A stretch of DNA of 64,000 nt from Liopterus haemorrhoidalis (GCA_963971575.1 OZ020615.1:65600747-65664746), one strand, 5' to 3'. Shown: positions 21,556 to 32,775, numbered from the stretch's first letter. Notes: generated from the sequence alone by a model not told the origin. Numbers and translations: made by a program.

Positions 21556-22062
21556 TACCGACCGCCAACATATATAAGGGAGGTATTGTGATCATACCAA
21601 TTTTGACGTTTCGAGATTTCGATGGATCTCCACGAATTGAGGTCCCTACATAACGTTTTGACTATTTTTAGCATGATGTCTGTCGGTCTGTCAGTGTGTC
21701 CATCCGTCTGTCTGTCCGTGTGTCAGTGTACACGTGCAGAGCAAAAACGGCTAAAAGGATTTTTATGAAACTTCATATTTAAGCTTTTGCCATCAATGGA
21801 ACGAGTTGATCAACTTTTGGTAAAAATCGGTTGACTAAAAATGGGAGTTTACTCGTGTAGATTTTAAGATTTTTGTGAATATTTCACAACAGAAAAATAT
21901 TTCGAAAAAATGTATTGAACAAAAGTTGCTATAAAAGCAATAATTAATAACTTTTATTTGAGACTTTTTGAATATTTTTTTTTGATAAAACGAAAAATTT
22001 CAAATAATTTCTGTAAAATTATTCGAAATTTTTTCAAACTTATATGTAACGTTTCTATGGTC
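21556..22062 (+). repeat. Dispersed repeat with TCTG/GTCC microsatellite, plus copy
   Basis: Begins TACCGACCGCCAACATATAT, includes ATTTCGATGGATCTCC and a short TCTGTCGG/TCTGTCCG-rich part, and continues to AATGGGAGTTTAC and poly-T. This is the reverse complement of 10480-11073, with a far shorter microsatellite. Confidence 0.78.
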
Positions 22063-22066
22063 ATGA

Positions 22067-22187
22067 TAAATAATATCTCTGTTAGAAAATATTAGGCCAA
22101 GTTATTTCTACTCTGCTGCTAGAATGTAATTTATATAAGTACTTTATGATGGCGGTCGGTCCTGTGGTGGCCACAGCTGATTTTTTT
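22067..22187 (+). mobile_element. Internal fragment of the left-array hAT element
   Basis: AATATCTCTGTTAGAAAATA through GTGGTGGCCACAGCTGA matches the middle of the hAT element at 2640-2745 and its copies. No terminal repeats are kept and the fragment is fused at both sides to other repeats. Confidence 0.75.
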
Positions 22188-22860
22188 ATTTGACTTTCAT
22201 ATCTATGGCCGACGGTCTAGAAATTGAGGGCTTACCTTCTCTGCCCCTTATACGCTGCTACTAAGCGTTTGGAACCTATTATTTTTATTTATTTATTTTT
22301 AATGAATTTTAATTATTTGTAGATCCCAAAGGACTTGGATAAGGACCAACTGGAATAAGGAACCAATTAGGACAGGAGCCAAGCAGGATAAGGAACCAAC
22401 CAGGACGAGGACGAAACGGGAAAAGAACCAAAAGGACATCGGAGAACTAAAACAGCCGTGTAAAACCGTTAAGTAGAAATGTTTCTGTAGTTTATTTCAA
22501 TTAAGAATGCATCATCTCTTGCAATTAACAAATCTTGTTAAAATAATCGTTACATTATTTATTACAGACATTAATTCTGGTGAAATAATGATTCTGTTTG
22601 GGGTTTTAAACCATTTTTAAATATTTTATATGATTTTTAAAAATTAATATTTCAAATTCAAAATATCCTTTGTATGGAATTTGTGTCGATAACCTAATTG
22701 TTATCGTATTATTATTTAAATTTTCAAATAATTCATTTTATATATATAGTATTTGCTGTAAATCGTTTTCGTTTTGCAGCGTTTGCTACTGCATTCTTAT
22801 TTGTAATGGACGTTAATTTACTAAGGCTGACTGGATATATTTGAGGCATTTTCATGACAC
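22188..22860 (+). repeat. Fifth, truncated copy of the inverted-repeat family
   Basis: Starts TTGACTTTCATATCTATGGC and follows the left arm from 14413, including the purine minisatellite (22328-22444) and the GTATTTGCTGTAA region, but lacks the exon-like segment and the MITE. It ends at GACTGGATATATTTGAGGC. Confidence 0.8.
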
Positions 22861-23479
22861 ACTAAAAAGGCACACAGTAATTTTGCATGCTAGAATTAAG
22901 AAAGAAACAGATAAGGGACAATATTTTTTAATATTGTCGGCTCGAATTTGAGCAGTTTTTTATTTTCAGGTCATCACGTAAAATATTGACTTCATTAACC
23001 TAAAGCCAATATTTTAGAATCAGTTTTTTTAAGAGAAAAAAAAAATTTTTTTTTGGTACCTTTTTTATATATATGCATACACACACACACACACACACAC
23101 ATTTTTTAAATTGTTTTCTTATGTGTTAGGAAATTTTTAGAGTCAATTTAAATAGTTAAACTTTTAAGTCAATATTTTAGCATTCGTTTTTTAGACCGAT
23201 TTTTGAGTACATTTTTTAGTCAATGTTTTGAGATAAATTTTTTGAGTAGTATCTTTAGCTTAAAATTTTTAGTCAAATTTTTAATTAGTCAAATTTAGTT
23301 AAATTTAGATTTCAATTTTTAGATTTTCCTTTAGAACTTTTAGAGAATCTTTTATTCTCAAATTTATAGACACAATTTTAAGATAATTCATTTTTGTATA
23401 TAATTTCTTTAGATCTTCGAATCCAATTATAATTTTTTAAATATTTTTGAATTTTTAAATTTGAATTTCGCTTTTCCTT
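22861..23479. other. AT-rich sequence with (AC)n; no gene
   Basis: T- and A-rich DNA with a 23-bp AC run at 23079-23101 and many short TTTTTAGTCAA-type repeats between 23140 and 23340. No ORF or RNA gene recognised. Confidence 0.6.
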
Positions 23480-23915
23480 GGGGTAGCCTGTATAGTGTCT
23501 TGGGTGGGAAGCTTAAAGCTACCGCTTAAAACACACCCCAACTAAAGCAAAATTAAATTCCCACACGCTTACATCGGAGTGGTCTTTAATTGTCTTGGGG
23601 GGCAAGCTAGTGCTACCCCTTAGGGCATACTCTGAGTAACACACACTCGTACACACAGACAAATACACATACATATAAAAACAATGCATGTGCATGAAAA
23701 TATTAAAAAATAAAATCACACACGCTTACCATTAGGACAGCCAATTTGTGCCCTGTTTGGTTAGCTAGTGCTGCCATCTAGGGCACGTCCCTGGTAACAC
23801 AAACACAAACAGTACTTAGGTACAAGCACACGCGTACTTTGGGGGCGTATTTATTGTTTTGGGGGGCTAGCTAGTGCTGCCCCTTAAAACTACCCCTTTG
23901 TACCACACACAGGTC
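23480..23915 (+). repeat. Four degenerate copies of a GCTAGTGCT-containing repeat
   Basis: Related blocks at about 23480, 23576, 23735 and 23841 share a TTGTCTTGGGGGGCAAGC-like part, then GCTAGTGCTGCCCCTTA-like and a TGGTAACACACAC-like end, followed by C/A-rich tails. Copies are clearly diverged and spaced 96-160 bp apart. The 66-aa minus ORF crosses two of them and is not supported as a gene. Confidence 0.7.
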
Positions 23916-24399
23916 GCTTAGGACCAACAAATTTGCAAAACAACAGTGATTAAGAAAGAAATAAATGATTTTTTATTGATAAAATGCATGATTTTTGATT
24001 TTTTGATTGAATAAAGTAAAGTAATGCATGTTTAATAAAGAAAATTTAACACAAATTGAAAGAAATTTTAGTTTAGGTAGGATTCATTTATGTAAATAAA
24101 TTTTAAATGTTGAAATATTTTTCCTCCGTGAGAAACGGGGGGAAAGTAATACGTTTATCAAATATCAAAAGCCTCTTATATCCAAGTTGATTCTGTCTGT
24201 ACAGTCTGTAATCATTTTTAGGGTGAATTTGTTTCTTTGACACCTTAAAAAAGTTTATTAAATTGTACATCAGCCGAAGTAAAGGTATGTTAGAGATGGA
24301 TAAATCAAACTAACCATCGTGTGTCTGTTTTGTATGCTGCAAGGTTTGCTTGTAGACCAATTAAATATCCTTCCACACATGGTACCTTTGTGTGAAAGT
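23916..24399. other. AT-rich sequence, nothing recognised
   Basis: No repeat partner elsewhere in the window, no ORF above background, no RNA-gene signature. Confidence 0.5.
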
Positions 24400-25680
24400 G
24401 TGTTTATTTCTTGTGGCACTCACAGATCATCTGCGTATGTTTCTGTTGGGTTTTGCAAAAAATAAACTAGAGGTACTACACCCCCTTTGATGCGCCTGTT
24501 GTTATTAACTAGGGTCGATTTAGATTTGGACTTTTATCTAGAAAGATTCTAGTTGATTCTGACAGATAATTCAGAGGACTGGTGAGTTCTAACAACTGGT
24601 AACTTTTTGGTTATTCAGTTGGTAGTTAAATCTCACCAAAACACCCACAACACTAAATACACTGCGCTTTTCATGATACACATGGTTTATTTCTGTCTCA
24701 GGGATTGTAGGCGCCGGTTAACCAAGTCTCTTCCGAGTTTTTCCCTACCTTAACGGCCTAGCCGAGGGAGACGAGAGATACTAGTTGACTGAAGGTGACC
24801 GAAGATGTCACGAATGAGTTTTGTTCATTTGGTAGAGTCTTTTTACTGGTCGGGACGATCTGATGTTTCCCCCCAAGGCATAGCCAAGGGTAAGGGACGT
24901 TTGACACCGCCTGATCACGGGGCCAACTACCCAACGGATGGGTAGCGCTCATAAAACAATAAATTCAGTAAAAGTCAAAAACTTATGGAAGCCGGTCGTT
25001 AAAGAATCTTTCGATAGATAAACTGATCGACCGAGTGAAGGAACGAGCCTTCAAAAAATTTATCTCTTGAAGTTATAATAAACTTCACTATTTTTTCTTT
25101 TAGTGAGTTGCTTTAAACACTCACGCCATTTTTTGTTGTTTTAATATTAGATTAAAATTCCTGAGGTCAGAAGTAAACATTTCAGGTTACCTTGATACTT
25201 GTGCAAACTCGGATTCCCTTTAATGCGGGCACAAGTTTTTGTTCTGGGCAAGCATCCTCTTTCCTCTAGGTTGTTCGTTGCCCTCGCGATTCCTCCGGTG
25301 GAGCCCAAGCCCTTTCCATGTGCATCGGATCGGGCGGCGATGGCTTACAATGGAGCCCTCCACGGACTCTTCTATAGACGTGGAGGAACCAGCTCTGTTG
25401 TGTGAATACAATACGGTTGAACGTTATTTCTTTCCCTGTTTGGGTTTGTGGTGGGTGGGGGGTAACTCGCTTTTTCCTTGCGCCTTCCCCGGAAAGAATT
25501 ACGTTCGCCGTTAGGAAAGATCACCTCCTCTTTCAGCTCGACCTACTAACACTCGCAGGAGAGGCAATTAGGTATGGTTGCGTCTTCTCGAGATTCAACA
25601 GAAGCAGTTTCCACCAAATCAAGACTTCCAGATTTTTAAATTAACACAATTTTTCTTGGGTATTACAACCACATGTTATT
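24400..25680. other. GC-richer single-copy island, unassigned
   Basis: The only sizeable stretch of higher GC that is not tandemly repeated. Several ORFs of 60-90 aa overlap on both strands. One frame has ACAATGG at 25348 followed by MEPSTDSSIDVEEPALL; another, on the minus strand, starts MSATHPLGSWPRDQAV at 24952. None shows a domain I know. On the minus strand GAAATAAACC near 24693 could be a polyadenylation signal. Possibilities are the edge of a host gene, or an LTR or LINE fragment; the evidence does not choose among them. Confidence 0.35.
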
Positions 25681-25914
25681 TTACATAATGGTCGAATTTT
25701 ATGTGGGTGCTAATACCCGGTAATGCTCTCTGGAAGTGGGTATTTTTTTCGAGTGAACGAATTTTTTACTCATAACCAGATGTAGTGTTACCAACCTTAT
25801 AAATCCTACAAGATTTGTTCATATTATTGGGTTGCTTTTGGTCCGATAATGGGACATATCTGTAGGTGCTTTAAATCCGACATGTTGAAGACCAGTTTTC
25901 TTTACTGGATTTAT
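25681..25914. other. Short single-copy stretch, nothing recognised
   Basis: Between the GC-richer island and the 1.7-kb modules; no feature seen. Confidence 0.5.
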
Positions 25915-26146
25915 TTTTTTCAGGAATAATTGCTGCAATATTGCGAATCGCACAAATATTCCGATTGAAAATCTAGTTTACAAGGATTTCAGGATTCTGT
26001 TTTCAAAGAGGAAAACTATTACAGTGCATATGATACGTTAACACAATGTGGATATCATTGTAAATGTCTACGAAGGAAAATAAACATTTTGGTCGATACT
26101 GGAAGACTGAAATGTTATTTTTTTTTATATTTAACAAGATTTAAAA

Positions 26147-26247
26147 AGGAGAGATGGAAGAGAGATGGAGGAGAGTTGGAGGAGAGATGGAGGAGAGATG
26201 GAGGATAGGTGGAGAAGAGAAGGAGGAGAAATGGAGGAGAGAGAGAC
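26147..26247 (+). repeat. Polypurine GAGAGATGGAG minisatellite
   Basis: About 100 bp with almost no pyrimidine except T, in imperfect 11-bp units (GAGAGATGGAG). A shorter version is at 27850-27928, and related purine tracts begin each large unit (29190, 35885, 43170, 49110). Confidence 0.85.
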
Positions 26248-26769
26248 TCCAAATATATGACTAAATGCGGGATAAGGAATACATAAATTTAAACTGTATT
26301 TCTGCTCTATTTCTTTCCATTTTTGAAATTTTCACTATTTGATAGCTTATAAATACGGCCTCGTTTTAATTTTTGAAACTCATTTTTTTTTTATAGATTA
26401 ATTCAGCATAAGAAATACAGTCTCTTTTGAAATTTTTTCATTTTCACATTTTTAAGACATGAATTTTTGAAATGTTTTAATAGCTTGTACATCCGGCCCT
26501 GTTCTAAATTTTGAGACAAATTATTGGTAGAAATGCGGCATTAGGAATCCAAAAATTGAAACCGCATGCCTTTATCCCTTTTCATTTTTGAGGCATGAAT
26601 TTTTGAATTTTAGACTTTTTGAACATTTTGTATTTCCTGTTATAAATATTTATTTATTTTTTTATTTACTGAAGAAGACATGTGTATTTAAAAGAAATTA
26701 AACCCCAGTTCTGTATCACTTTCAGTTTTTGTTATACAAATTTTTAAAGTTAGTTAATTTTTTAGACGG

Positions 26770-26882
26770 TGCCAGTTGAATTTTGGCATCACCCCCATCT
26801 TGTTATAAGTATATCGGGTCTTTCCAAGTATCTGGGGGACCAAAGACCAGACACTTAGAACAACATGGTGGCGAGTAAGACC
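26770..26882 (-). repeat. Palindromic core element, right-hand family
   Basis: The flanks GTGCCAGTTGAATTTTGGC on the left and AACATGGTGGCGAGTAAG on the right are reverse complements of the flanks in the left array, yet the centre GGTCTTTCC...ATCTGGGGGACC has the same strand as in the left array. The arms TTGTTATAAGTGT-like and ACACTTAGAACAA form a longer palindrome than in the left array. Confidence 0.75.
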
Positions 26883-27332
26883 AACAATTTCGACTGACTG
26901 TTTAAGAACAGCTAAAAAAAATATTATAGAACTTTTTCAGTTTGTAATTTTTTTTTGTCATTTTCAAGGGTTTTGTTTGCCTACTCTTAAAGATATTCCG
27001 AATTGAAACGTTATGGCCCCATAATTTTTACCCCTTTGAAATTAGAAATATTTTATTATTTTGGTTTTTATAATTTATCATAATTCTGGCCCTGTTTTAA
27101 ATTTTAAATTTCCACTAAACGAGATACAAGCATTCCAAAAATTCAAACCGTAGATTTCTTCCTCATAGTTTTAAATGTAAAATGTTTTGAAATTCGATAA
27201 TTTTTGAATTATAATTTTTTGTTAATTCAGCCCTATTTTAAAATTTAAAATTCTAAATTTTTTATACACTAATCAATATATAGGGATTCCAAAAGTCCAA
27301 ACCGGGGGTCTCTATCTCTTTTGCTCTCTATC

Positions 27333-27619
27333 TCTAGCACTCTCTGAGTGCTGTGGAAAACACTTGTGGCAATTTTCAAAAAAATAATAATAAAAATGAT
27401 AATGATAGGGTACAGGTCTTCATTTTAAAATGATAACCGGTTTATACAGGGACACTAGTACCGGTTCATACGTCACATTGACCACGTGACTTTCATATCT
27501 ATGGCCGGCGGTCTAGAAACTGAAAATTTACCTTCTCTTTCCCAAGATGCCTTTACAGGTGATGGGACTTATTATTTTTTTTTCAGGAATAATTATCATA
27601 AAATAGTGCGGCCCTAAGA
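27333..27619 (+). repeat. Linker with GCACTC...GAGTGCTGTGG fragment and ACCGGTT module
   Basis: First a partial copy of the GTGCTGTGGAA/(TAA)n element (27333-27405). Then a part starting GGGTACAGGTCTTCATTTTA with ACCGGTTTATACAGG and GTACCGGTTCATACGTC, and a TTTCATATCTATGGCCGGCG segment related to 14414. The same linker recurs at 56433-56620. Confidence 0.7.
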
Positions 27620-29022
27620 ACACGGCAACAATTGCTGCAATATTGCGAATCGCACAAATACTCCGATTGAAAATCTAGTTTACAAGGATTTCAGGATTCT
27701 GTTTTCAAAGAGGAAGACTATTACAGTGCATATGATACGTTAACACAAATGTGGATATCATTGTAATTATCTACGAAGGAAAATAAACATTTTGGTCGAT
27801 ACTGGAAGATTGAAATGTTATTTTTTTTTATATTGAACAAGATTTAAAGAGGAAAGATGGAAGAGAGTTGGAGAAGAGATGGAGGATAGGTGGAGAAGAG
27901 AAGGAGGAGAAATGGAGGAGAGAGAGACTCCAAATATTTGACTAACTGCGAGATAAGGAATACAAAAATTGAAACTGCATGGCTCTATTTCTTCTCATTT
28001 TTGAGAGATGAATTTTTGAAATTTTCACTATTTGATAGCTTATAAATACGGCCTCGTTTTAATTTTTGAAACTCAATTTTTTTTATAGTTTAATTCAGCA
28101 TAAGTAAGAAATACAGTCTGTTTTAAAATGTTTTCATTTTCACATTTTTAAGACATGAATTTTTGAAATGTTTTGATAGCTTGTACATCCGGCCCTGTTC
28201 TAAATTTTGAGACAAATTTTTGGTAGAAATGCGGCATTAGGAATCCAAATATTTAAACCACATGCCTTTATCCCTTTTCATTTTTGAGGCATGAATTTTT
28301 GAATTTTAGACTTTTTGAACATTTTGTATTTCCTGTTTTAAATATTTATTTTTTTTTTTTATTTACTGAAGAAGACCTGTGTATTTAAAAGAAATTTAAC
28401 CCCAGTTCTGTATCACTTTCAGTTTTTGTTATACAAATTTTTAAAGTTAGTTACTTTTTTAGACGGTGCCAGTTGAATTTTGGCATCACCCCCATCTTGT
28501 TATAAGTATATCGGGTCTTTCCAGGTATCTGGGGGACCAAAGACCTGACACTTAGAACAACATGGTGGCGAGTAAGACCAACAATTTCGACTGACTGTTT
28601 AAGAACAGCTAAAAAAATTTTTTAGAACTTTTTCAGTTTGTCATTTTTTTTTTGTCATTTTCAAGGGTTTTGTTTGCCTACTCTTAAAGATATTCCGAAT
28701 TGAAACGTTATGGCCTCAAAATTTTTACCCCTTTGAAATTAGAAACATTTTATTATTTTGGTTTTTATAATTTATCGTAATTCTGGCCCTGTTTTAAATT
28801 TTTAATTTCCACTAAACGAGATACAAGCATTCCAAAAATTCAAACCGTAGATTTCTTCCTCATAGTTTTGGCTGTAAAATATTTTGAAATTCGATAATTT
28901 TTGAATTATAATTTTTTGTTAATTCAGCCCTATTTTAAAATTTAAAATTCTAAATTTTTTATACACTAATCAATATATAGGGATTCCAAAAATTCAAACC
29001 GGGGGTCTCTATCTCTTTTTTG
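27620..29022 (+). repeat. 1.7-kb tandem module, copy A2
   Basis: Second copy of 25915-27325 with a shorter polypurine tract and small indels. Its palindromic core element is at 28467-28580. Confidence 0.85.
28467..28580 (-). repeat. Palindromic core element, right-hand family, copy 2
   Basis: Same structure as 26770-26882, with CCAGGTATCTGG in the centre and intact AAAGACCTGACACTTAG. The arms are intact enough to fold into a long cruciform. Confidence 0.75.
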
Positions 29023-29249
29023 AAATATTAATTTGTGAAATAAGATTTTTTTTACCGTAAATCCGGCCCAATTTAAAATTTTCTAATTCTAATTTTTATA
29101 CGGAAATCAAAATGTGGGAATTTCAAAAATTCCAATCGGTGGTCTCTCCCATAAATCGTTTTTGAGTTATGATTTTGGTGGAGAGATTGTGAGAAAATGA
29201 AGTAGAAATGGAGCAGAGATAGTGAAGAAATGGAGCAGATAGTGGGGAA
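29023..29249. other. AT-rich junction with purine tract
   Basis: Continues the AT-rich module with TTTGAAATATTAATTTGTG, then passes into GAGATAGTGAAGAAATGG-type purine-rich sequence that leads into the first large unit. No gene. Confidence 0.5.
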
Positions 29250-29394
29250 ATGTAGAAGAGATAAGGGAGATAAAGGGAGAGAACGAGAAATGGAAGTGGG
29301 TTGTAAGAAAGATAGTGCAGAGATGCAGGAGAATTGGAGGAGAGGAACAGGAGTGAAAGAGGAGTGGACAGACAATATACCCCTAAGGATATGG

Positions 29395-29515
29395 ACGGTT
29401 CACGGATCATCCCATCTGCGCCCAACTCCCTTCAGGGGTGGGTATTCCCAGCACTCACTGAGTGCTGTGGAAGACACTTATGGCAATTTTCAAAAAACTA
29501 ATAATAATGTTTCCA
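29395..29515 (+). repeat. GTGCTGTGG/(TAA)n dispersed element
   Basis: CTGCGCCCAACTCCCTTCAG, GGGTGGGTATTCCCAGCACT, GAGTGCTGTGGAAGACACTT and a tail of AATAATAAT. Other copies are at 35675, 36070, 42965, 43360, 48898, 49295 and 56276. A 3' tail of short TAA repeats suggests a retroposon (SINE or LINE 3' end), but there is no promoter box I can identify. Confidence 0.6.
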
Positions 29516-29699
29516 ACGCTTAGGTGACATCTAACTGCAAAGAAAACCAACACATTGATTTTTAAATAATTTAAATTGATAGTGGAGAATTGGATCAGCG
29601 AATCCTGATGGTTAAAAAAATAAAATTGTTTTAAACAGTTTCAAAGTTAAAAGATGTCTACAAAAAAATGTGATCTAGTCATTCAGAAGGACTGTTTGA

Positions 29700-29867
29700 T
29701 TGAATATTCGTCAATCAGTGGGAAGACCTCGCCAGAGATTGAGAAACCAGCTAACCGAAAATTTAACAAGTTCTGATTTACAAGACACATGGAAAGCCCT
29801 GACAAACAGATCAAGATGGAGGACTAATGTGAGTCAATCCGAATGGAGTATAGTACAAGAGGTCTAG
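29700..29867 (+). pseudogene. LINE reverse-transcriptase C-terminal remnant, unit 1
   Basis: An open stretch of 55 codons ending in TAG, just upstream of the 145-bp repeats. It reads LNIRQSVGRPRQRLRNQL at the start and has DTWKALTNRSRW in the middle. The pattern 'GRPR.R...L' followed by 'W..L...R..W' is the usual C-terminal end of non-LTR retrotransposon polyproteins (RTE-like clades and relatives). A stop codon lies immediately upstream and the rest of the gene is missing, so this is a fragment. Copies with the same frame are at 36377 and 43666. Confidence 0.65.
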
Positions 29868-30690
29868 AAACAACTTTAAATAATTTTAATAATTCGAAAA
29901 TTTATTGAAAAAATTATTTAATTGACCTGTTTATACAGGGGTAATAGGAGCCGTAGAAACTGCACGATACCATGGATTTTATTTAGTATACTAGAGGTCT
30001 AGAAACAACTTAATTTTAAGAATTCAAAGCTTTATTGAATTTTTTGATTTATCGAAAAAATTATTTTATTGAGCTGTTTATACAGGGGTAATAGGAGACG
30101 TAGAAACGTGTGAACGTCACGATACTGTGGATTTTATTTAGTCTAGAGGTCTAGAAACAACTTGATTTCAAGAATTCAAAGATTTATTGAATTTTTTGAT
30201 TTATCGAAAAAATTACTTAATTGGCCTGTTTATATAGAGGTAATAGGAGAGGTGGAAACGTCACGATACCGTGTATTTTATTTATTATTCTAGAGGTCTA
30301 GAAACAACTTAATTTTAAGAATTGAAAGATTTATTGAAATTTTTGATTTATCGAAAAAATTATTTTATCTACCTATTTTTACAGGGGTAATAGGAGCAGT
30401 GGACACGTCACGATACCGTGGGTTTTATTTAGTATACTAGAGGTCTAGAGACAACTTAATTTTAAGAATTTAAAGATTTATTGAAATTTTTGATTTATCG
30501 AAAAAATTATTTTATCTACCTGTTTATACAGGGGTAATAGGAGTGGTGGAAACGTCACGGTACCGTGGATTTTATTTAGTATACTAGAGGTCTAGAAACA
30601 ACTTAATTTTAAGAATTCAAAGATTTATTGAATTTTTTGATTTATCGAAAAAATTATTTAATTTACCTGTTTATACAGGGGCAATAAAAT
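29855..30690 (+). repeat. Six tandem copies of a ~145-bp repeat, unit 1
   Basis: Units begin at GAGGTCTAGAAACAACTT (about 29859, 29994, 30144, 30290, 30440, 30584). Each holds GATTTATCGAAAAAATTA, CTGTTTATACAGGGGTAATA and GTCACGATACCGTGG. Short palindromes recur: TCTAGAGGTCTAGA, and CCTGT with ACAGG around TTAT. The first unit begins inside the stop codon region of the LINE remnant, so the array grew from the LINE 3' flank. Confidence 0.88.
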
Positions 30691-30869
30691 TCACACTTTA
30701 TACCATTTTTTTATTTTAACGCAATTTTCATTATATACTAGCTGGAATGCCCGTTGTGTACAAACGAACTAATTAGTATAGATATAATTTTTTGTTGAAA
30801 TTCGATCTTTACGAAAATTCGATAGGAATTTTATATTATTTTTTTTTTGTAGTTTTTAAATTTGTCTAA

Positions 30870-31440
30870 CTTGAAGAGAAAGCTTTTTCTGTCCTTTGCC
30901 CCACTTGGTAAAATTTTCGATTTGGTTTAGATTTTTAAAATATGTATTTCAAAAACGTTTTCAATTCCGAAAAAAATAAAAAAAATTATCCCTGACAAGT
31001 AATTATTTTTAGTAGATATTATTTTGATGTAGTGCTGGAGGTCAATTTGAAATCAAGAGAAAGGTCATTTTTCTGCCCTATGCCCTACTTGGTGACAGTT
31101 TTGGTTTGGTTTAGAGGCGTTTTAAAATATGGCTACCAAAGACGTTCTATATTCCGAAAAAATATTTTTTCGTCAAGTACTTATCATTTTTAGTTGAAAT
31201 TATTTTCATGTAGTGCTGGAAGTCAAGAACAGAATATCTCATAACCCTATGCACCTCTTAAAAGTTCTATTATTTCTAAATTAAATTATAAAAAAATTTT
31301 AACGATTTTTTAGTTATAATAAATTTAAATTTGTCCCTTATCAATAAATATTTGCGGTTTTCATACAGTGCTGGAGGTCAAGCACGTACATTTATTCAAC
31401 CCTATGTGCCACTTAAGAGTTTAATTTCTATTTAATAATT
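30870..31440 (+). repeat. Degenerate ~155-181-bp tandem repeat, unit 1
   Basis: AGTGCTGGAGGTCAA-type motifs at 31031, 31212 and 31367 with shared flanks (TTCTGCCCTATGCCCTACTT versus TTCTGTCCTTTGCCCCACTT). Inverted forms (TTCTTGACCTCTGCACT) occur at 33117 and 33312. Equivalent blocks are at about 37860-38430 and 45155-45730. Confidence 0.7.
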
Positions 31441-31908
31441 ATATAATAAAATTCAGAATGTGTTTGGTTTGTTTGATCCTTTGTGATGTTATTTTTGGAA
31501 ATAAGCCCTTGTTAGAAGCTTAAAATGTCCTTTACGATCTTTGATATTCGGGGAAAACATATAAGTACATTTCCAAAGATTGCGGCTGCTTTGACACGAT
31601 TTTTTTTTTTTTCAAGAAATGGTTTCTGGTAAAGTCATGAAAGTCATGAAAGACTAGAAAGGTGAATTCATTCTAAAACTGTGGTTTAGAGCCTTCTTGT
31701 TTTTTTTTTTTTAGAATGAATATTATTTACATTCGTAGATGGTAGTCTATTTGCACTAATAAGCTCGGGTCCGATTTTCTTTATTGTGTTTTTTTGGTCT
31801 TTAACATATAGTTTTGGAACTTTGTTTTAAAAATTAATTTCGCATCTCAGGGCTTTTTTTGTCATCTGTGGACCAGAGTTTAATTCTAGTTTACTTCGTC
31901 TTGCTTTA

Positions 31909-31977
31909 AGCTATAGTGACACCATGGTAAAACTGTTACCTAAGGAGTAAAGCGGGTTCGAAACCCGATGGCTAGTG
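31909..31977 (+). mobile_element. tRNA-like element with B box, unit 1
   Basis: GCGGGTTCGAAACCCGATGG forms a tRNA T-arm with B box GGTTCGAAACC, preceded at the right distance by TAGTGACACCATGG, a weak A-box match. The acceptor arm does not pair well, so it is more likely a tRNA-derived SINE head or tRNA pseudogene than a working tRNA. Confidence 0.45.
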
Positions 31978-32373
31978 ATTAACTTTTATATGTAAATCAA
32001 ATTTGACTTGGCTTCGATTAACTAAAATGAGATTTTTTTAGGGATAATAGGGTTGAAAGACAGATTTTATAAAGAAGTGGGTTAAGATATATTACCCAAC
32101 GCACCACTTAGGTGTTGGGAACCTATATTATGAGTTTGGAAAATTATGGGACCGGTTTTTCAAATTCGTAATGTCAAATAATAAAAGAGTTTTAGTTTTA
32201 AAAATCTCATTTATTTTTTATTTGATAATTTTTATGGATACTTTAGCTATGTATAATCCATTAACAATGTTTTCTCATCTGACTAGGCTATGGTATTTTT
32301 TAAGTTTGTTATTAAATATATTGAATAAATATTTGTTATAGAAAGTCACATGATAATTTTGTAATTAAAATTT

Positions 32374-32541
32374 TATAGGCTACTTCAAACGTTTAAGCGG
32401 AACTTAATGGAATTTTCATTTTCCTGAGTTGTCATGAGCTCTCTTTTTAAGGTTTGAAGTGGGCTTTTGCTAAACAAAACTTCACTTAATTTTTAAAAAT
32501 TACTAAATTTAAATCTTCCGCTTAAACCACAGAAACTATAG
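32374..32541 (+). mobile_element. GTTTAAGCGG-family MITE, 168 bp, unit 1
   Basis: Ends TATAGGCTACTTCAAACG with TTTAAGCGGAAC and, inverted, CTTCCGCTTAAACC with CTATAG. Same family as 21353-21539 but shorter. Its conserved interior includes GAGTTGTCATGAGCTC and TTTTGCTAAACAAAA. Confidence 0.72.
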
Positions 32542-32730
32542 TTTTTTTATTTTCACATGTCTAGTTGTATTTCGTGGTTACTAACTAAAATGCCCCCCCC
32601 CAACATGGCCTATTGAGATGAGGAAACATCTTGAATGGATTCTATAAGTCGTTAGTATCTGGTTACAGTTTTTTATTTAATTTTGAGAAACATGTTTTTT
32701 AAAAAGGTGTCTAATTATGGAGCCGCTATA

Positions 32731-32775
32731 GCAGGGGTGGGAATCTTTCGGAAACAAAGAGCCATTCCAAATAAA
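32731..32775 (+). mobile_element. hAT-like 5' terminus fragment, unit 1
   Basis: GCAGGGGTGGGAATCTTTCG followed by AAACAAAGAGCCAT is typical of hAT elements beginning CAGGGGTSGGCAACCTTT. No matching 3' end was found. A second copy lies at 39731; it is deleted in unit 3. Confidence 0.45.

Larger units (their letters stand above)
25915..27325 (+). repeat. 1.7-kb tandem module, copy A1
   Basis: Aligned with 27620-29022 at an offset of about 1700 bp. In order it has an ATTGCTGCAATATTGCG start, a polypurine minisatellite, AT-rich sequence and the palindromic core element (26770-26882). It ends at ACCGGGGGTCTCTATCTC. Confidence 0.85.

Noticed and set aside
29073..29425. Two overlapping 100-aa minus-strand ORFs rich in Ser, Leu and Pro
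   Set aside because: They are the complement of a purine-rich tract, which lacks stop codons on the pyrimidine strand by composition.
31909..31977. Functional tRNA gene
   Set aside because: The T-arm is good but the acceptor stem does not pair, the A box is weak, and one of three copies has a broken B box.
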